From Blakeslea trispora (lineage: Eukaryota > Mucoromycota > Mucoromycetes > Mucorales > Choanephoraceae): a stretch of DNA of 44,257 nt. The DNA lies in assembly GCA_025331445.1 (NCBI GenBank), contig JAIWNE010000180.1, positions 1 to 44,257 of the forward strand. The letters are read 5' to 3'. The translations under genes were made by a program, and so were the position numbers. Of this stretch, positions 11,019 to 21,330 are shown piece after piece. The notes under the pieces are model-generated. The model did not search any database. It was not told the origin of the DNA and was given only the letters and a program-made list of their open reading frames with translations. Each line of letters begins with the position of its first letter. Position 1 is the stretch's first letter.

Positions 11019-12206
11019 TTACATTCGTTCAGATTCCAAACACCAAGAAGGCATCGACTGGAAAACTTTGGGATTGACACCGAGACGTTCGACATATCTT
11101 CTTGGGCCAACATTGGTGGAGGTGTACTGAGGATTTTTCTCCTTGTTCTCGGCAGTTCTCAGGTCATCAATCTCATCAAAGAAGGCATCACACTATCAGA
11201 AAGTATTGGTCAGATCTTTTTTGTGCAAACATTCTATCATGATAACTTACGATGATGCTTCTGTAGGTTGGTACACGTCTGAACCTGAACGTAGTGTTGC
11301 TTTCATTAACCTCTTCTTCTTGATCAGACATCATGTCTGAGACCAGAACAGACAGACACTCAGCCTTTGTACCATAGGCAGGACGGGCTCCTTCAAATCG
11401 AAGCAAGTCATTGGTAAAGACTGCCTCGTTTCCCGCAAAGGTTTCAAGTCTTTTGGCCAAGATCTAGATGTTTGAAATATCAGTGTTAGCAACTAGGGTA
11501 TGTTATAACGATATAGAATGCTTATTACCTTGCTTTTGCGGTTGTTGATTCGCTTGCGGATCTTGTTTGCCCTCTGTACATGTTCGGGTCTTGCTGCATT
11601 CTTGATGCGATCCTTGGCATTCTTGAATCGGTTACGAAGCACAGACTTGATGAACTTGACGATGCTTACATTCATCCATTGGTACTTCTTCAAAATGCGC
11701 AACAAGCCGGGATGGCCAAGAAAGTCTCGGATGATAAGCTTGACTGTCTCTTTATTGGTAGAACCAAGCATCAATGTTTCGTCAAGGTTCCATCCAGTCT
11801 CGCCTAATCTTTCCATTTCACATTCAATGATCGTTTTCTATTGAACAATAGTAAGTAAATGGTTCTACACTGCTTTGTTTTCGTTATTTACTTTCAATCC
11901 TTGTAATTCAGCATCTAAACCAGGAAAACCAAAGCGATCAGAGTCCTCAGGCTTGCTTTTAAACTTGGCCTTCAATTCTTGATTTTCTCTTACCAACTGC
12001 TCAATCAGTTTGTCGCTCTTTTGTTGAGCAACTTCGAACTTCTTGATAGCAACTTCCATTTGCTTGAAGTTGCGCTGATCAGAGGAAACGGTGGGCTGGC
12101 GGTACTCAGGAACAGAACGGCGAGGAGCACTACTACTTGCGGCAACAACAGGTATACCTCTGTTGATAGGAGCGTTGTCAGTGTAGATGTTGTTGGTGGG
12201 GAACAT
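11019..12206 (-). CDS. Protein C of the cassette, copy 1 (intact, four exons)
   Basis: The exons are 11892-12206, 11529-11837, 11251-11463 and 11019-11192, all with phase-0 introns of 54-65 nt, giving a 336-residue protein without stops. Exon 1 encodes a polar N-terminus (ATG 12206, MFPTNNIYTD) and a predicted coiled coil (about residues 50-90). Exon 2 begins with a WNLDETL motif and ends in a strongly basic segment (about residues 170-208, KIRKRINNRKSK). Exon 3 carries DMMSDQEEE followed by an Arg-rich FRRVPTYRS. Exon 4 is a C-terminal domain starting CDAFFDEIDDLR. Copy 2 has the same four exons of 312, 308, 183 and 174 nt. Coiled coil plus basic region suggests an oligomeric nucleic-acid-binding accessory factor; the family is not recognised. 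Confidence 0.75.
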
Positions 12207-12399
12207 TTTACAGATAAATTTAAGATGAGAAAGAAGAATAATGTGATATACGGATTGAATTGTGAATGACATTTGTAGTTTTTATATGCTTTCTAAATTT
12301 AGCTGATTGGTAGGTTAGATTTGCAAAGGTAAGTGAGCTGGGTATAGATTAGCAGAGGCTGAAGTACCAATAAAATTTTTACTTTGAACTTTTTTTAAT

Positions 12400-13440
12400 T
12401 TATTTCTTTTTTCTTTATTTTTTTCCACTTTCTACTGGTTCATGGTAATGTAGTTCATATTAAAGAGGCCCTTTAACTAAAGCAGATACTCTAGAGTTTT
12501 TTTAAATAGGAAATAACTGAATGCCTCTGCTATCATTGGTGTATACTTGAAAGGTAAGTTATTAACCCATCAACGAAAACGATCTTATAACTAATTTTTT
12601 GAAGTTTAGATGTCCTCTAAGCAATGGCTTGGGCTGACTCTTTGCTTTTGTTGCTAGTCAAAAGGCTTTTTGTGAACTTGGGTAAGCACGCTTTATTAAA
12701 GACCTATTATTTTGATACTAACTATTCTTTTTAGACGTAAATACTATGTTGCTTCCTTGTAGTTATGACTCATAGCTCGTGTATTCCTAAAGGTAATGTT
12801 TTTATAACTCATCTATAGCAACCATTTGTTCCTAATCTTTCTTTTTTATTAATAGGCGCTCTTGGCTTCCTTTCTTTGGCTCTTTGGCAGTGCGAATCCG
12901 AGGCTTTCTAATGGCTAAAACCGCTTATTCCAGGCTACAAGATAGAGTTTCTTCCTGGGTGTTTTCTTACAAGCCATGTTCTTGACGTCGATGGTGAGCG
13001 CAACAGCAAGAACGTTTTTTGGCATCAGTAAAACAGGCTCTGAAAGTGTGGCTGAAGGCACCGCGAGTAAGGTAAGGAAGGGAGGGGATCCTGGTAGTAT
13101 TTAGCAAAATATTGCGCCAATGAATCAATAGATAGTGGTAGCATTTGGATTATATATAGTAATATTTTTGAAATAAACCAATAGTATAAACGAATAAGCC
13201 AATATTTTATTGCGTGATTTGAGCTATTTTTAATCATCAATGTTCTAAAGGGCGATGTCCCAAGAAGGAAAGGGAAATGATCTAAATAAAGTATACATCT
13301 TTAAACTAAGGTCGAATGGTAAAGAAGCGTATTTTAATAATTGTGTAATAATGTAACGTCAATGAGCCTATGAGACGTATGAACGAAAGACCGAAGGAAA
13401 CACAAAAAGTCCAAAAAGGTAAAAGAGATGAAGAAAATCA
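12400..13440 (+). ncRNA. Unit 1: divergent multi-exon transcript-like region and CCAAT tail
   Basis: This unit starts a few hundred bases from the C gene start and points the other way. Introns read clearly at 12554-12609, 12682-12734 and 12793-12855 (GTAAG/GTAATG donors, ACTAAC or ATAACT branch sites, TTTAG/AATAG acceptors). The exons contain stops in all frames that I followed, so no long product is apparent. After a last donor-like AAGGTAAGG at 13071 comes the tail: several CCAAT/ATCAAT boxes, then AATAAAGTATACATC and GAGCCTATGAG, shared with units 2 and 3. Spliced but non-coding is the best reading. Confidence 0.5.
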
Positions 13441-13477
13441 ACGAAAATCAACGAATCATAATAAAGGAAGGTATGGA

Positions 13478-13735
13478 TGCTGACAGTAAAGAAGTGTCAT
13501 ATACCTGTCAGAAACCTCCAGATTCTGACATTTTTTTTTTGCCAGTTGACAGGTAAGATCCCCCAGATTCTGACATTATTCTGACAATTTTTATACAGAC
13601 AAAAATTGTCAGATTCTGGCGGAAGTCTGACATTGTCATTTAATAGGGAAAGTTGTCCCTATTTTGACACTGTCAGACACTGGTCAGATACACCCCGATT
13701 CTGACAGGATCCTGCCAAAATTTTTTTTGACGTGT
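13478..13735 (+). repeat. Unit 1 array of TCTGACA / TGTCAGA motifs with hairpins
   Basis: About ten copies of TCTGACA or its reverse complement lie in 240 bp, several in the longer context CAGATTCTGACA. A perfect 13-bp hairpin is formed by 13580-13592 and 13601-13613 (loop of 8). The array sits where the element should end and is the analogue of the arrays at 23220 and 24990, though with a different motif. It is probably a subterminal binding region. Confidence 0.75.
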
Positions 13736-13739
13736 ATGA

Positions 13740-14580
13740 AGATTGCCTAACAATCTGAAGTTCTTGGAGGTGAACGTCTGTGAATGAGTAGTTTGCTTAG
13801 AAGAAGAGTAGCTGTCGTTAGGTGCAAGTCTGGGTTGAATTGACCAAGTATTGATGGAGTAATTTCAGATTACAGTTGTAGCCTAATCGAAGTGCTCGAA
13901 TTAGACAAGTGACATTTCGGTGATTCAAACATTTTAAACTATATTTCTTGACATATAGCTTTCGCTATTTTAAGTTTGACATTACTATTATTATTTTTTT
14001 ACCTTGATGGTACTTCTTTAAAAAGGAAGCAAAGATATTAGTTAGACTTCTTCCCGATAGAGAATTTTTTTTATAAAAATTTTATTACTTTTATTTTTTT
14101 GAATGCTTTAATATATTTATATAGAAGCTGTGCTTCTATAACCTTACTCGGTTGAGTAATGGTTGTCTCATCTATATATTTTGTTCATTTTATTCTTTTA
14201 TCTATCCGTACTAATTGGTTGTTATCTTGTTGATTCCAGCCTGTTGTTTCAAATATTATATGGTTGTTATCAAGTCTGTTTTTACGGTACTGCTAGTGGT
14301 CTACTCGTGGTCTTCATGGTGTAAATTCTGTGTCTCTGGTTTTTGGTTATGAACTGAATTGTTGCTTATTGTCTCTTGTTGTATGATACTTGGTTAGTAC
14401 TCGGTATATGGGTCCTTTGATTGCTTTGGAAAATGGCGGCCAAGTTAGAAATTGAAGCTATCTGAATGGAATCTCTATAATTTTGGGGTATATTTATTTT
14501 TGGAGGACAATTAGGTCTATTGTCTGTGCTTGTAAAATTTTGATCGTTTGTATTACCTCAGATATTTTTATTGTTGAGAT
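13740..14580. other. AT-rich interval, no gene seen
   Basis: No ORF, splice series or RNA gene can be supported. A small palindrome (ATAGAAGCTGTGCTTCTAT) lies near 14120. It separates the copy 1 array from the target site of the Ty3 element. Confidence 0.4.
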
Positions 14581-14584
14581 TCAG

Positions 14585-14759
14585 AAATTGGAGCCATTGT
14601 TCAAGTTGTATCCCCATTTGGCAAGAAGATAAGAAGATTTATTTATAGCAAGATCAGTCAAGAAGATGAAGACGAATCTACTGATGTGGATTGTTCATTG
14701 GAGAATCAGAAATTGAGTCTGGACAAGAACTTATTTTTGGAGATTAGAGGACCGAGTAT
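14585..14759 (+). pseudogene. Open frame interrupted by the Ty3 insertion
   Basis: From just after a TGA near 14576 a frame stays open to the LTR at 14760 (about 58 residues, including an acidic EDEDESTD segment). If the retrotransposon and one copy of the GTAT duplication are removed, the same frame continues from 21331 for a few codons to a TAG. So the element may have landed in an exon or ORF. No family is recognised and the frame is short. Confidence 0.3.
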
Positions 14760-15074
14760 TGTTATGAGGTGGGTCTGACTTGTAAAAAATTCTAAGGCCG
14801 ATCAAGACCAAACTAGGATATAGAGTTATAGCAAAATACTTCTGAATACAATAATCAAAACTAAGTAGTACATTGTGGGGTACCACATCGTGGTACTCTC
14901 CCTCTCTATAATTATTTATCATCATAAAAATAATAAAACAGTGCCTTTTCATCCCCTAAAAATCAGAAACTATTCCGAGCTTGTTGGATACTATAAAAGA
15001 TAGATTATAGTCAAGAAAGTGTCCGAGTAGCGAAGTTTATAAGATCAAAAGGTAGTTAAGATCCCGATACAACA
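14760..15074 (+). repeat. 5' LTR of the Ty3 element
   Basis: 315 bp, TG...CA ends. It contains AATAAA at 14932-14937, a TATAAAA box at 14992-14998, and a small palindrome GTACCAC-ATC-GTGGTAC at about 14880-14896. It is identical to the 3' LTR except for one A/G difference close to its end (AAGGTAGTTAAG here, AAGGTAATTAAG there). Confidence 0.95.
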
Positions 15075-15076
15075 CT

Positions 15077-15094
15077 TGGTGGAGAAGCTGGGCG
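15077..15094 (+). other. Primer-binding site for tRNA-Ala(AGC)
   Basis: TGGTGGAGAAGCTGGGCG begins two bases after the LTR. It is perfectly complementary to the last 15 bases of the tRNA-Ala encoded at 2617-2689 plus the post-transcriptional CCA. Reverse transcription of this element is therefore inferred to start from tRNA-Ala. Confidence 0.95.
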
Positions 15095-15254
15095 ATCTAT
15101 AAACAACAATACTCAACCATCAAAAGCAAAAGATTTTATAAACTATAGGTAAAGCTTTTAGGAAGAAAACGTACTAGGCTCGTTGTTAATCTCGTACCTG
15201 GTAGTCAAGAAAACTAGTATAACAAGAGCCTACACATGGCAGTGATGATAATAG

Positions 15255-16328
15255 AGACCGAACGGTCATCAAGACCCCCTTCTCTTCCTCGAAGAATTCA
15301 CTATTGCCGCCAAATGGAACAACTGGGTGGTAGAGGAAAGAAAGAAGGAATTTTTTATGGCCAGTTTGAGTGGTAATGCTGGACTCTGGGCACAAACCAA
15401 GATACTAAGTGACCCGGCCAAGTACAAAGCCTTATCATTTGACGAAGACAAAGAAAACGAATTAAGTCTGGTATCAATGTTCAAGCAGAAGTATTTAACC
15501 TTCAAGTGGAAAGAGAAGTACCTAGAACAGTACGAAGACCGAAAACAACAATTAAATGATTCTCCCATGACTTGCTTCGAGCACAAGCGCTATCTCTTCA
15601 TCCGTGCAGGCGATGCATGCGAGGACATCATCTTGAAGATGCAAATAAGAGACATTCTTAGAGGTCTGCTCCCAAAATATTCTAAGTTCTGTGATATGAA
15701 AATTAAGGATCCATTCAACCCAGAAATTAAGAAAACGCTAGCAATCATGGAGGGAATAGAAGAACTCCTTCAGTATGCTGAAGAATGTGAAGTTGAGCCT
15801 TCCAAGTCTATTACCGTCAGTAGAGAAGAAGTTACCTCTTTAGAAGTTGTCGAAGTAAACCATGTGCAGAAACAAGCAAGTGATACCAGAAACAAGACAA
15901 GGTTTAATGAGAATAATCGTACAAGTGACACGAGATATTCGCAAAATAACAACAAGGAAGTTCAGTTGTCTCCTTTTGAGAAAAAGGTGCTATCCAAGCT
16001 AGATGGCATGGAGAACGATATTGTAGTACTAAGAGACAGAATGGATAACATTGAATGTGGTGTAACCCAAAAACCTCGAGGCAAGAAACTATATGATAAC
16101 CGAGAAGAATTGAGTGACACCAACAGATGTTACAACTGTGGGCACAACGGACATTTTGCGAAGGACTGTAGCTCCCCATGTAGGACGTGTGATCAAGCTA
16201 ATCACTGTGGTGGTAACTGTCCAAAATGGTCCAGACCTGAAAGAAATACCAATGGCTACAGAAAAGTCAATCACGTTCAAGATGACCAACAACCACAGGA
16301 TTTTCTGTTGGGCTCCCTACGAAACTAG
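15255..16328 (+). CDS. Ty3 gag (capsid and nucleocapsid)
   Basis: The frame is open from 15255 to the TAG at 16326-16328. Gag-like sequence (AAKWNNW, ERKKEFF, SGNAGLW) is readable from about 15290, but no ATG lies in frame before 15357. An ATG at 15236 is in another frame, so either a one-base shift has occurred or initiation is unusual. The C-terminus carries two CX2CX4HX4C zinc knuckles: CYNCGHNGHFAKDC and CRTCDQANHCGGNC (genome about 16128-16215). They bind the element RNA during particle assembly. Pol lies in the -1 frame relative to gag with a 43-nt overlap (16286-16328); I saw no canonical slippery heptamer there. Confidence 0.85.
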   Translation, partial: RPNGHQDPLLFLEEFTIAAKWNNWVVEERKKEFFMASLSGNAGLWAQTKILSDPAKYKALSFDEDKENELSLVSMFKQKYLTFKWKEKYLEQYEDRKQQLNDSPMTCFEHKRYLFIRAGDACEDIILKMQIRDILRGLLPKYSKFCDMKIKDPFNPEIKKTLAIMEGIEELLQYAEECEVEPSKSITVSREEVTSLEVVEVNHVQKQASDTRNKTRFNENNRTSDTRYSQNNNKEVQLSPFEKKVLSKLDGMENDIVVLRDRMDNIECGVTQKPRGKKLYDNREELSDTNRCYNCGHNGHFAKDCSSPCRTCDQANHCGGNCPKWSRPERNTNGYRKVNHVQDDQQPQDFLLGSLRN

Positions 16329-19300
16329 GAGTAGAGGAGCCTAACCAGATGCCAAATCCTAGTCAAGAAGTAACATCGCCAGGCTATGTGAACGTCATAA
16401 GAAGTACGAAATCTGAAGGAGTGCTCAATACAAGTTATCTGGTAGCCACAGCGAAAGACCAACCCAAGAAAACACCAGAAGAGCTAAAAGCAGTGAAACT
16501 GAAGAACTTGGAGAAAGCCAGAGATGCCAAGGCGCTGTACAAGAAGTTGGATGATGAAGCCAAAGCAAGAGGAGAAGTACCCCCATCTGTTGCGAGAAAA
16601 ATGGAACGGGATTTCCCTATAATGTTAGACGATAATAGACAAGTCCGTGCTCTGAACCTACACGACCAGCTATGGAACACCAACGTGAGCATTGCTCTAC
16701 CTCAACTACTATATTATGCCCCAGAACTATGGTACCAATATCTACATTTACTTGGTGGGCAACCGGTGTGAAAGAGGAAAGCTCCAATGACGGTTGATGA
16801 CAATAAGATGGATGTAACGGCTGCTGTCTGGTCTGATGCGGTAAACAAGATCAATCTGGACACTTCACACACCAAATTAGAACAAGTCATGCTGCAGTCA
16901 ACCTTGGTCAAGTTGAGCGAGTCCATCGATGTAGAGTTCTTGATAGATGTTGGTGCAGTGGTGTCTATTATACCTTTACACCTAGTACAACAGCTTTGTA
17001 AAGAAGCAGACATCCATCCTACTGATAGAACATTAAAGTATGCTGGTGGTGAGATAGACATTCCTAGAGGAATAGTGAAGTTGCCGCTACAATTTTCTGA
17101 AGAAGTACAAGTTGTGCATACTTTCTGTGTCACCGAAAATCCCAATACACCATTAATACTAGGCATGGATTTCATCCTAGGTGCAAATGTGCTCGCTGAC
17201 CCTCACAAGCAAACTCTCACCTTCTACAATGGTGATACTACTTCGGTTGTTACTACTCATGTTAACAATGGGCTGCACAGTACCACTGAGGAGCTAGACC
17301 AGCTGATAGTACCTGTTTCGGTGACGAGAAGCAAGAACAATAAGGACACCAAAGAACTTACCATATCATACGATTGCCAATTCACCCCAGGAGAGGCTCA
17401 ACTCCTTTGGTCGAAAGTGGATAACCAATCCGAAGCATGGAATGAAGACATGGTTATACAGCCTTCTACGGCTCTGTGGTCGAAACTAGGACTGTTTGTG
17501 GTTCCCACTGTGATGAAGGCTAATCTGAGTGAAAGACCATATTGTATTATTGTAGTCAACATGACCCAGAAGGCGACAACAATGAAGAAATACACACCAA
17601 TCAGTCAACTGTTCAAGAAATCGGTTGTTCCAGAAGGAGTAAAATTCATTCAGTCGGTAGACACCATTATGGATATAGTAACCGATCTATACATCAATTA
17701 TCATGACAGCGACACAACCATTATGACTCCCTCATTCCTGGACGGGCCAGTATTTGAGCCTACTACGGAAGAATTAGCTGCTGTGGGTATTGCTCATATC
17801 ACTGCCGCAAGTAATCGTCCATTGGTGATAAACGCAGTATCAATGTCATCCAATCAAGAGGAAAAGAGAGCGGAGGAATTAAACTGGGATATCAATCCTG
17901 AACTACCTTTGGACAAAAGGAACAAGATTAAACAAGTGCTACTCAAGCACAAAAGTGTATTTGCAAAGTCCCTAAGAGAAATAAAGTCATTGAATGTTGA
18001 ACCCTATTCTATAAATGTAAAACCAGGAGTAAAGCCTATTAAAGTCACTCCAAGAATGTTACCTGTAGCTGCCAATGAATGGTTAAAAGGCTATATCAAC
18101 GAGCTCATAAAATTAGACATGATTGAAACATGCACTGGTCCCTGGGCTGCAGCAGTAGTATTGGTATCAAATGACAAGAATAATCGCCAACCCAGAAGAA
18201 GGTTCAAGAAGATGAAGAAAGTTCCAAGGATCATAACTGGGAACAAAAGTGAAAACCCAAAGGCAATATGGGCAGTATCGCTAGAGACCCAGAAGATGGA
18301 CAGAGAGGAAATAATCGATGACCCTGACCTTAGTACATTAGAAGAAATGAAAATAACACATACAACATCAGGAGATGGTCATATCATTGAAGTGGTCATT
18401 CCAAAGAACGTCGCCGGCAACAAAGATCCATATAGACTGTGTTTGAACTATAGACCTATAAACCTAGCTGTATTAGACACAGGATATCCCATCCCTAATA
18501 TAAACGCTCTGTTTACTTTACTGTCAAACGCGAACTATTTCTCAGTATTTGATTGCCTCAAAGGATTCTGGAAGCTCGAGTTAGATGAAACAAGTAGAGA
18601 TTATACTGGGTTCGCAACAACTTTTGGACAATATAGGTGGAAAAGACTACCAATGGGTCTGAAGGTCAGCCCACAAGCTTGGCAATCTTGTATGGACAGT
18701 ATCTTTTTTGAAGAGTTGAACAAATTCTTTCTGATATACATTGACGATGGAATGGTATTTTCACAAGACTTTGATGAGCACATTGAACACTTGGACAGAA
18801 TCCTTACTAAAGCAGCAGCAGCAAACCTTTCTTTATCTACTTCCAAATGTAAATTTGGATATCAAGAAGTAAAATTACTCAGCCATGTTGTTGGTAAATC
18901 CGGATTCAAGATGGATTCCGCAAAGGTTGCAAAAATCGTAAAGTGGCCCCGCCCTACCTGTGTTACAGAGGTGAACCAATTTATTGGAATGATTCAATAC
19001 TACCGTCGCTACCTTCGTGATTTATCCACTATTCTGGCCCCCTTAAATCACTTGAAGAAGAAAAATGTGACGTTCCAATGGGGAAGAGAACAAGAAGAGG
19101 CTTTCCAAAGTTGCAAACAGTTATTGACAGGAGATCAAGTGCTTATACATCCGGATTTTTCTCGCCCGTTTATACTGTTTACAGATGCATCTAATTATGG
19201 AATTGGAGGAGTACTATCTCAAGCTGAAGAAGGAAATGAGAGTTTCATAAGACCTGTCTACTATGGAAGCAAAGCCTTGACTGAGGCAGAAAAACGAACA

Positions 19301-20986
19301 AGCATTTATGAAAAGGAATTTCTAGCGATCGTATACTTTATCCACTTCTTCAAAATGTATCTCATTGGGCACAAATTCACAGTATATACTGACCAAAAAA
19401 GTCTACAATATCTCATCAAGTTTGACGAGGAAGCGTCGGCTAAAGTTGTCAGGTGGCAAGCATCTCTTTTGGCCTACGACTTTGATATCATATATAGACC
19501 GGGAAAATTAAATGCGAACGCTGATGCGTTATCCCGATTGAAGGAATCTTATTCCACTGAACCAGAACTAGAGGAAATTATTGAAGACTATCACCTTCCA
19601 TTGTACATTATTAAAAGATTATATGACAGAGATGATAACGAAGACATGAGTAAAAGAAACAAAATGCAAGAAGAAAATGTACATGGAACTACTGATGGTA
19701 TGCCAGACAAATTATATATGGATTTGTTAAATTATATTATCAGTTTGCGTTTTCCTGAAGATGCTTCAGAAGGAACCAGAAAAGCACTCAAAACTCAAGC
19801 ACTTGCCTATGAAGTTGTAAATGGTGAATTGTATAAAAGAGCTAAAGGAGAACATCTGAAGAGGAAAGTGGTTAGATGTGCAGAAATTATCCCGCTATTG
19901 CAGTCATATCACGATCACTTAATGTCTGGGCATCAAGGCGTATCTAGGACCTTTAATGAAATCAAGAAGAAGTACTATTGGTCGGGATACTATGACACGA
20001 TTAGAAGATATATAGCCTCTTGCCCAACGTGTTAGAATTTCGGGCCAAGAAATCCCCCTGTACCCTTGAGCCTGAATCCCAAGCTTTCCCAAGAAGGCCC
20101 GTTTACACATATCATGATGGATTATATTTATCTTCCAGTGACCAAGGCAGGAAATTGTGGAGCGTTGGTCATTATCGACAAATTCACAGGATGGATTGAG
20201 TGTAAACCGACACCAAGTCAATGTGAGGATATGACCTGCATCGCTTTATTCGAATGGATATGTACCTTTGGAAAAATAAAGCAAATACAATGTGACAATG
20301 GACCTCATTTCGATGCTGAGTTGGTCAAAGTAATGATGGCGTCGTCGTATGGAGTCAAATTGAGTTTCGGTGTACCATACCACCCTCAAGGACAAGGGAA
20401 AGTGGAAAGAGCAAATGGGGTACCGAAAAACATATTGAAGAAGTACGCTACTTGTTATGTTGAAGATTGGGACATGTGGTCACCTGCAGCCTTATATGTT
20501 ATGCGTACTGGTGTGCGACAAGACCACGGATATTCAGCCTTTTTCTTAACCTATGGTAGACACCCCCACAATATCACTGACTATGAAGAAGCACTATACG
20601 AAACAGAAGTAGATCAAGAAGAATTGATATGGGAAAGAATACAAGAGCTGATCAAATTAAATCACCAAGCAATTTCTAAAGCAAAGAACAACATAATGAA
20701 GTACAAAGTGAAAACGATCGACAGATATAACCAAGGAACCAAGACGGTTAAATATCGTATCGGTGACGCAGTGATGGCTGTTGAAAGAAGTGCTACAGAG
20801 AAAAGTGTTGCTTTGATAAACAAATGGACAGGACCATTCAAGATCGCAGAAATAGTAGGCAATAATATATACAAATTACGAGACGAAGGAAGTATTCTTC
20901 CATACAACTACCACCCAGACCAGTTAAAATTAGACAAATCTCGTCCAAAATTACAAGCAGATATCAAATATTACTACAAAAGTTAA
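16286..20986 (+). pseudogene. Ty3 pol: protease, RT, RNase H, integrase (stops at 16769 and 20033)
   Basis: A single frame runs from 16286 to 20986, broken by TGA at 16769-16771 and TAG at 20033-20035. The region before the TGA is a lysine-rich linker. The protease has LIDVGAVVSII, where the canonical motif is D-T/S-G. RT shows LPMGLKVSP and YIDD. RNase H has FTDASNYGIGG and YEKEFLAIVY. Integrase has an HH-CC zinc segment ending in CPTC right at the TAG, then the Asp-Asp-Glu triad in MMDYIYL, CDNGPHF and GKVERANG, and a GPF-type C-terminal module (WTGPFKIAEI). No chromodomain is seen. Both stops could be C-to-T changes of CGA and CAG. The TGA could instead be a natural boundary. Confidence 0.9.
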
Positions 20987-21000
20987 CTTTACGTAGTAAT

Positions 21001-21011
21001 AGGGGATGTGA
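21001..21011 (+). other. Polypurine tract of the Ty3 element
   Basis: AGGGGATGTGA directly abuts the 3' LTR and is the expected plus-strand priming site. A similar AAAAAGGGGA precedes the relic LTR at 21854. Confidence 0.7.
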
Positions 21012-21326
21012 TGTTATGAGGTGGGTCTGACTTGTAAAAAATTCTAAGGCCGATCAAGACCAAACTAGGATATAGAGTTATAGCAAAATACTTCTGAATA
21101 CAATAATCAAAACTAAGTAGTACATTGTGGGGTACCACATCGTGGTACTCTCCCTCTCTATAATTATTTATCATCATAAAAATAATAAAACAGTGCCTTT
21201 TCATCCCCTAAAAATCAGAAACTATTCCGAGCTTGTTGGATACTATAAAAGATAGATTATAGTCAAGAAAGTGTCCGAGTAGCGAAGTTTATAAGATCAA
21301 AAGGTAATTAAGATCCCGATACAACA
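21012..21326 (+). repeat. 3' LTR of the Ty3 element
   Basis: 315 bp, one substitution relative to the 5' LTR, followed by the target duplication GTAT. Confidence 0.95.
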
Positions 21327-21330
21327 GTAT

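Larger units (their letters stand above)
7112..13735 (+). mobile_element. Element copy 1: Tnp2-like transposon cassette (Tnp-B-C-unit 1-array)
   Basis: The element comprises a transposase gene (7112-9602, +), protein B (10202-10986, +), the convergent four-exon protein C gene (11019-12206, -), a divergent spliced unit (from about 12400, +) and a TCTGACA inverted-motif array (13478-13715). The same five parts occur in the same relative order at 24990-31960 in reverse orientation, which is the main evidence that they form one element. Termini and target duplication were not identified; the limits given are the outer recognisable parts. The family is probably the CMC group (CACTA/Plavaka-like), from the Tnp2-type transposase core. 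Confidence 0.65.
14760..21326 (+). mobile_element. Ty3-type LTR retrotransposon, young, with pol nonsense codon
   Basis: The two LTRs are 315 bp each and differ by one base. They begin TGTTATG, end CAACA, and are flanked by the 4-bp duplication GTAT (14756-14759 and 21327-21330). Internal order is primer-binding site, gag with two zinc knuckles, protease, reverse transcriptase, RNase H, integrase and purine-rich tract, the Ty3/gypsy order. Near-identical LTRs point to a recent insertion, yet pol has an in-frame TAG and the gag N-terminus is unclear, so this copy is probably not autonomous. Confidence 0.95.

Noticed and set aside
11518..11844. Plus-strand ORFs over the C gene
   Set aside because: They are shadows of C exon 2, which has conserved splice sites and a homologue in copy 2.
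14731..14952. Minus-strand ORF repeated nearly identically at 20989-21204
   Set aside because: Both lie in the two LTRs; the identity reflects the LTR duplication, not a protein.
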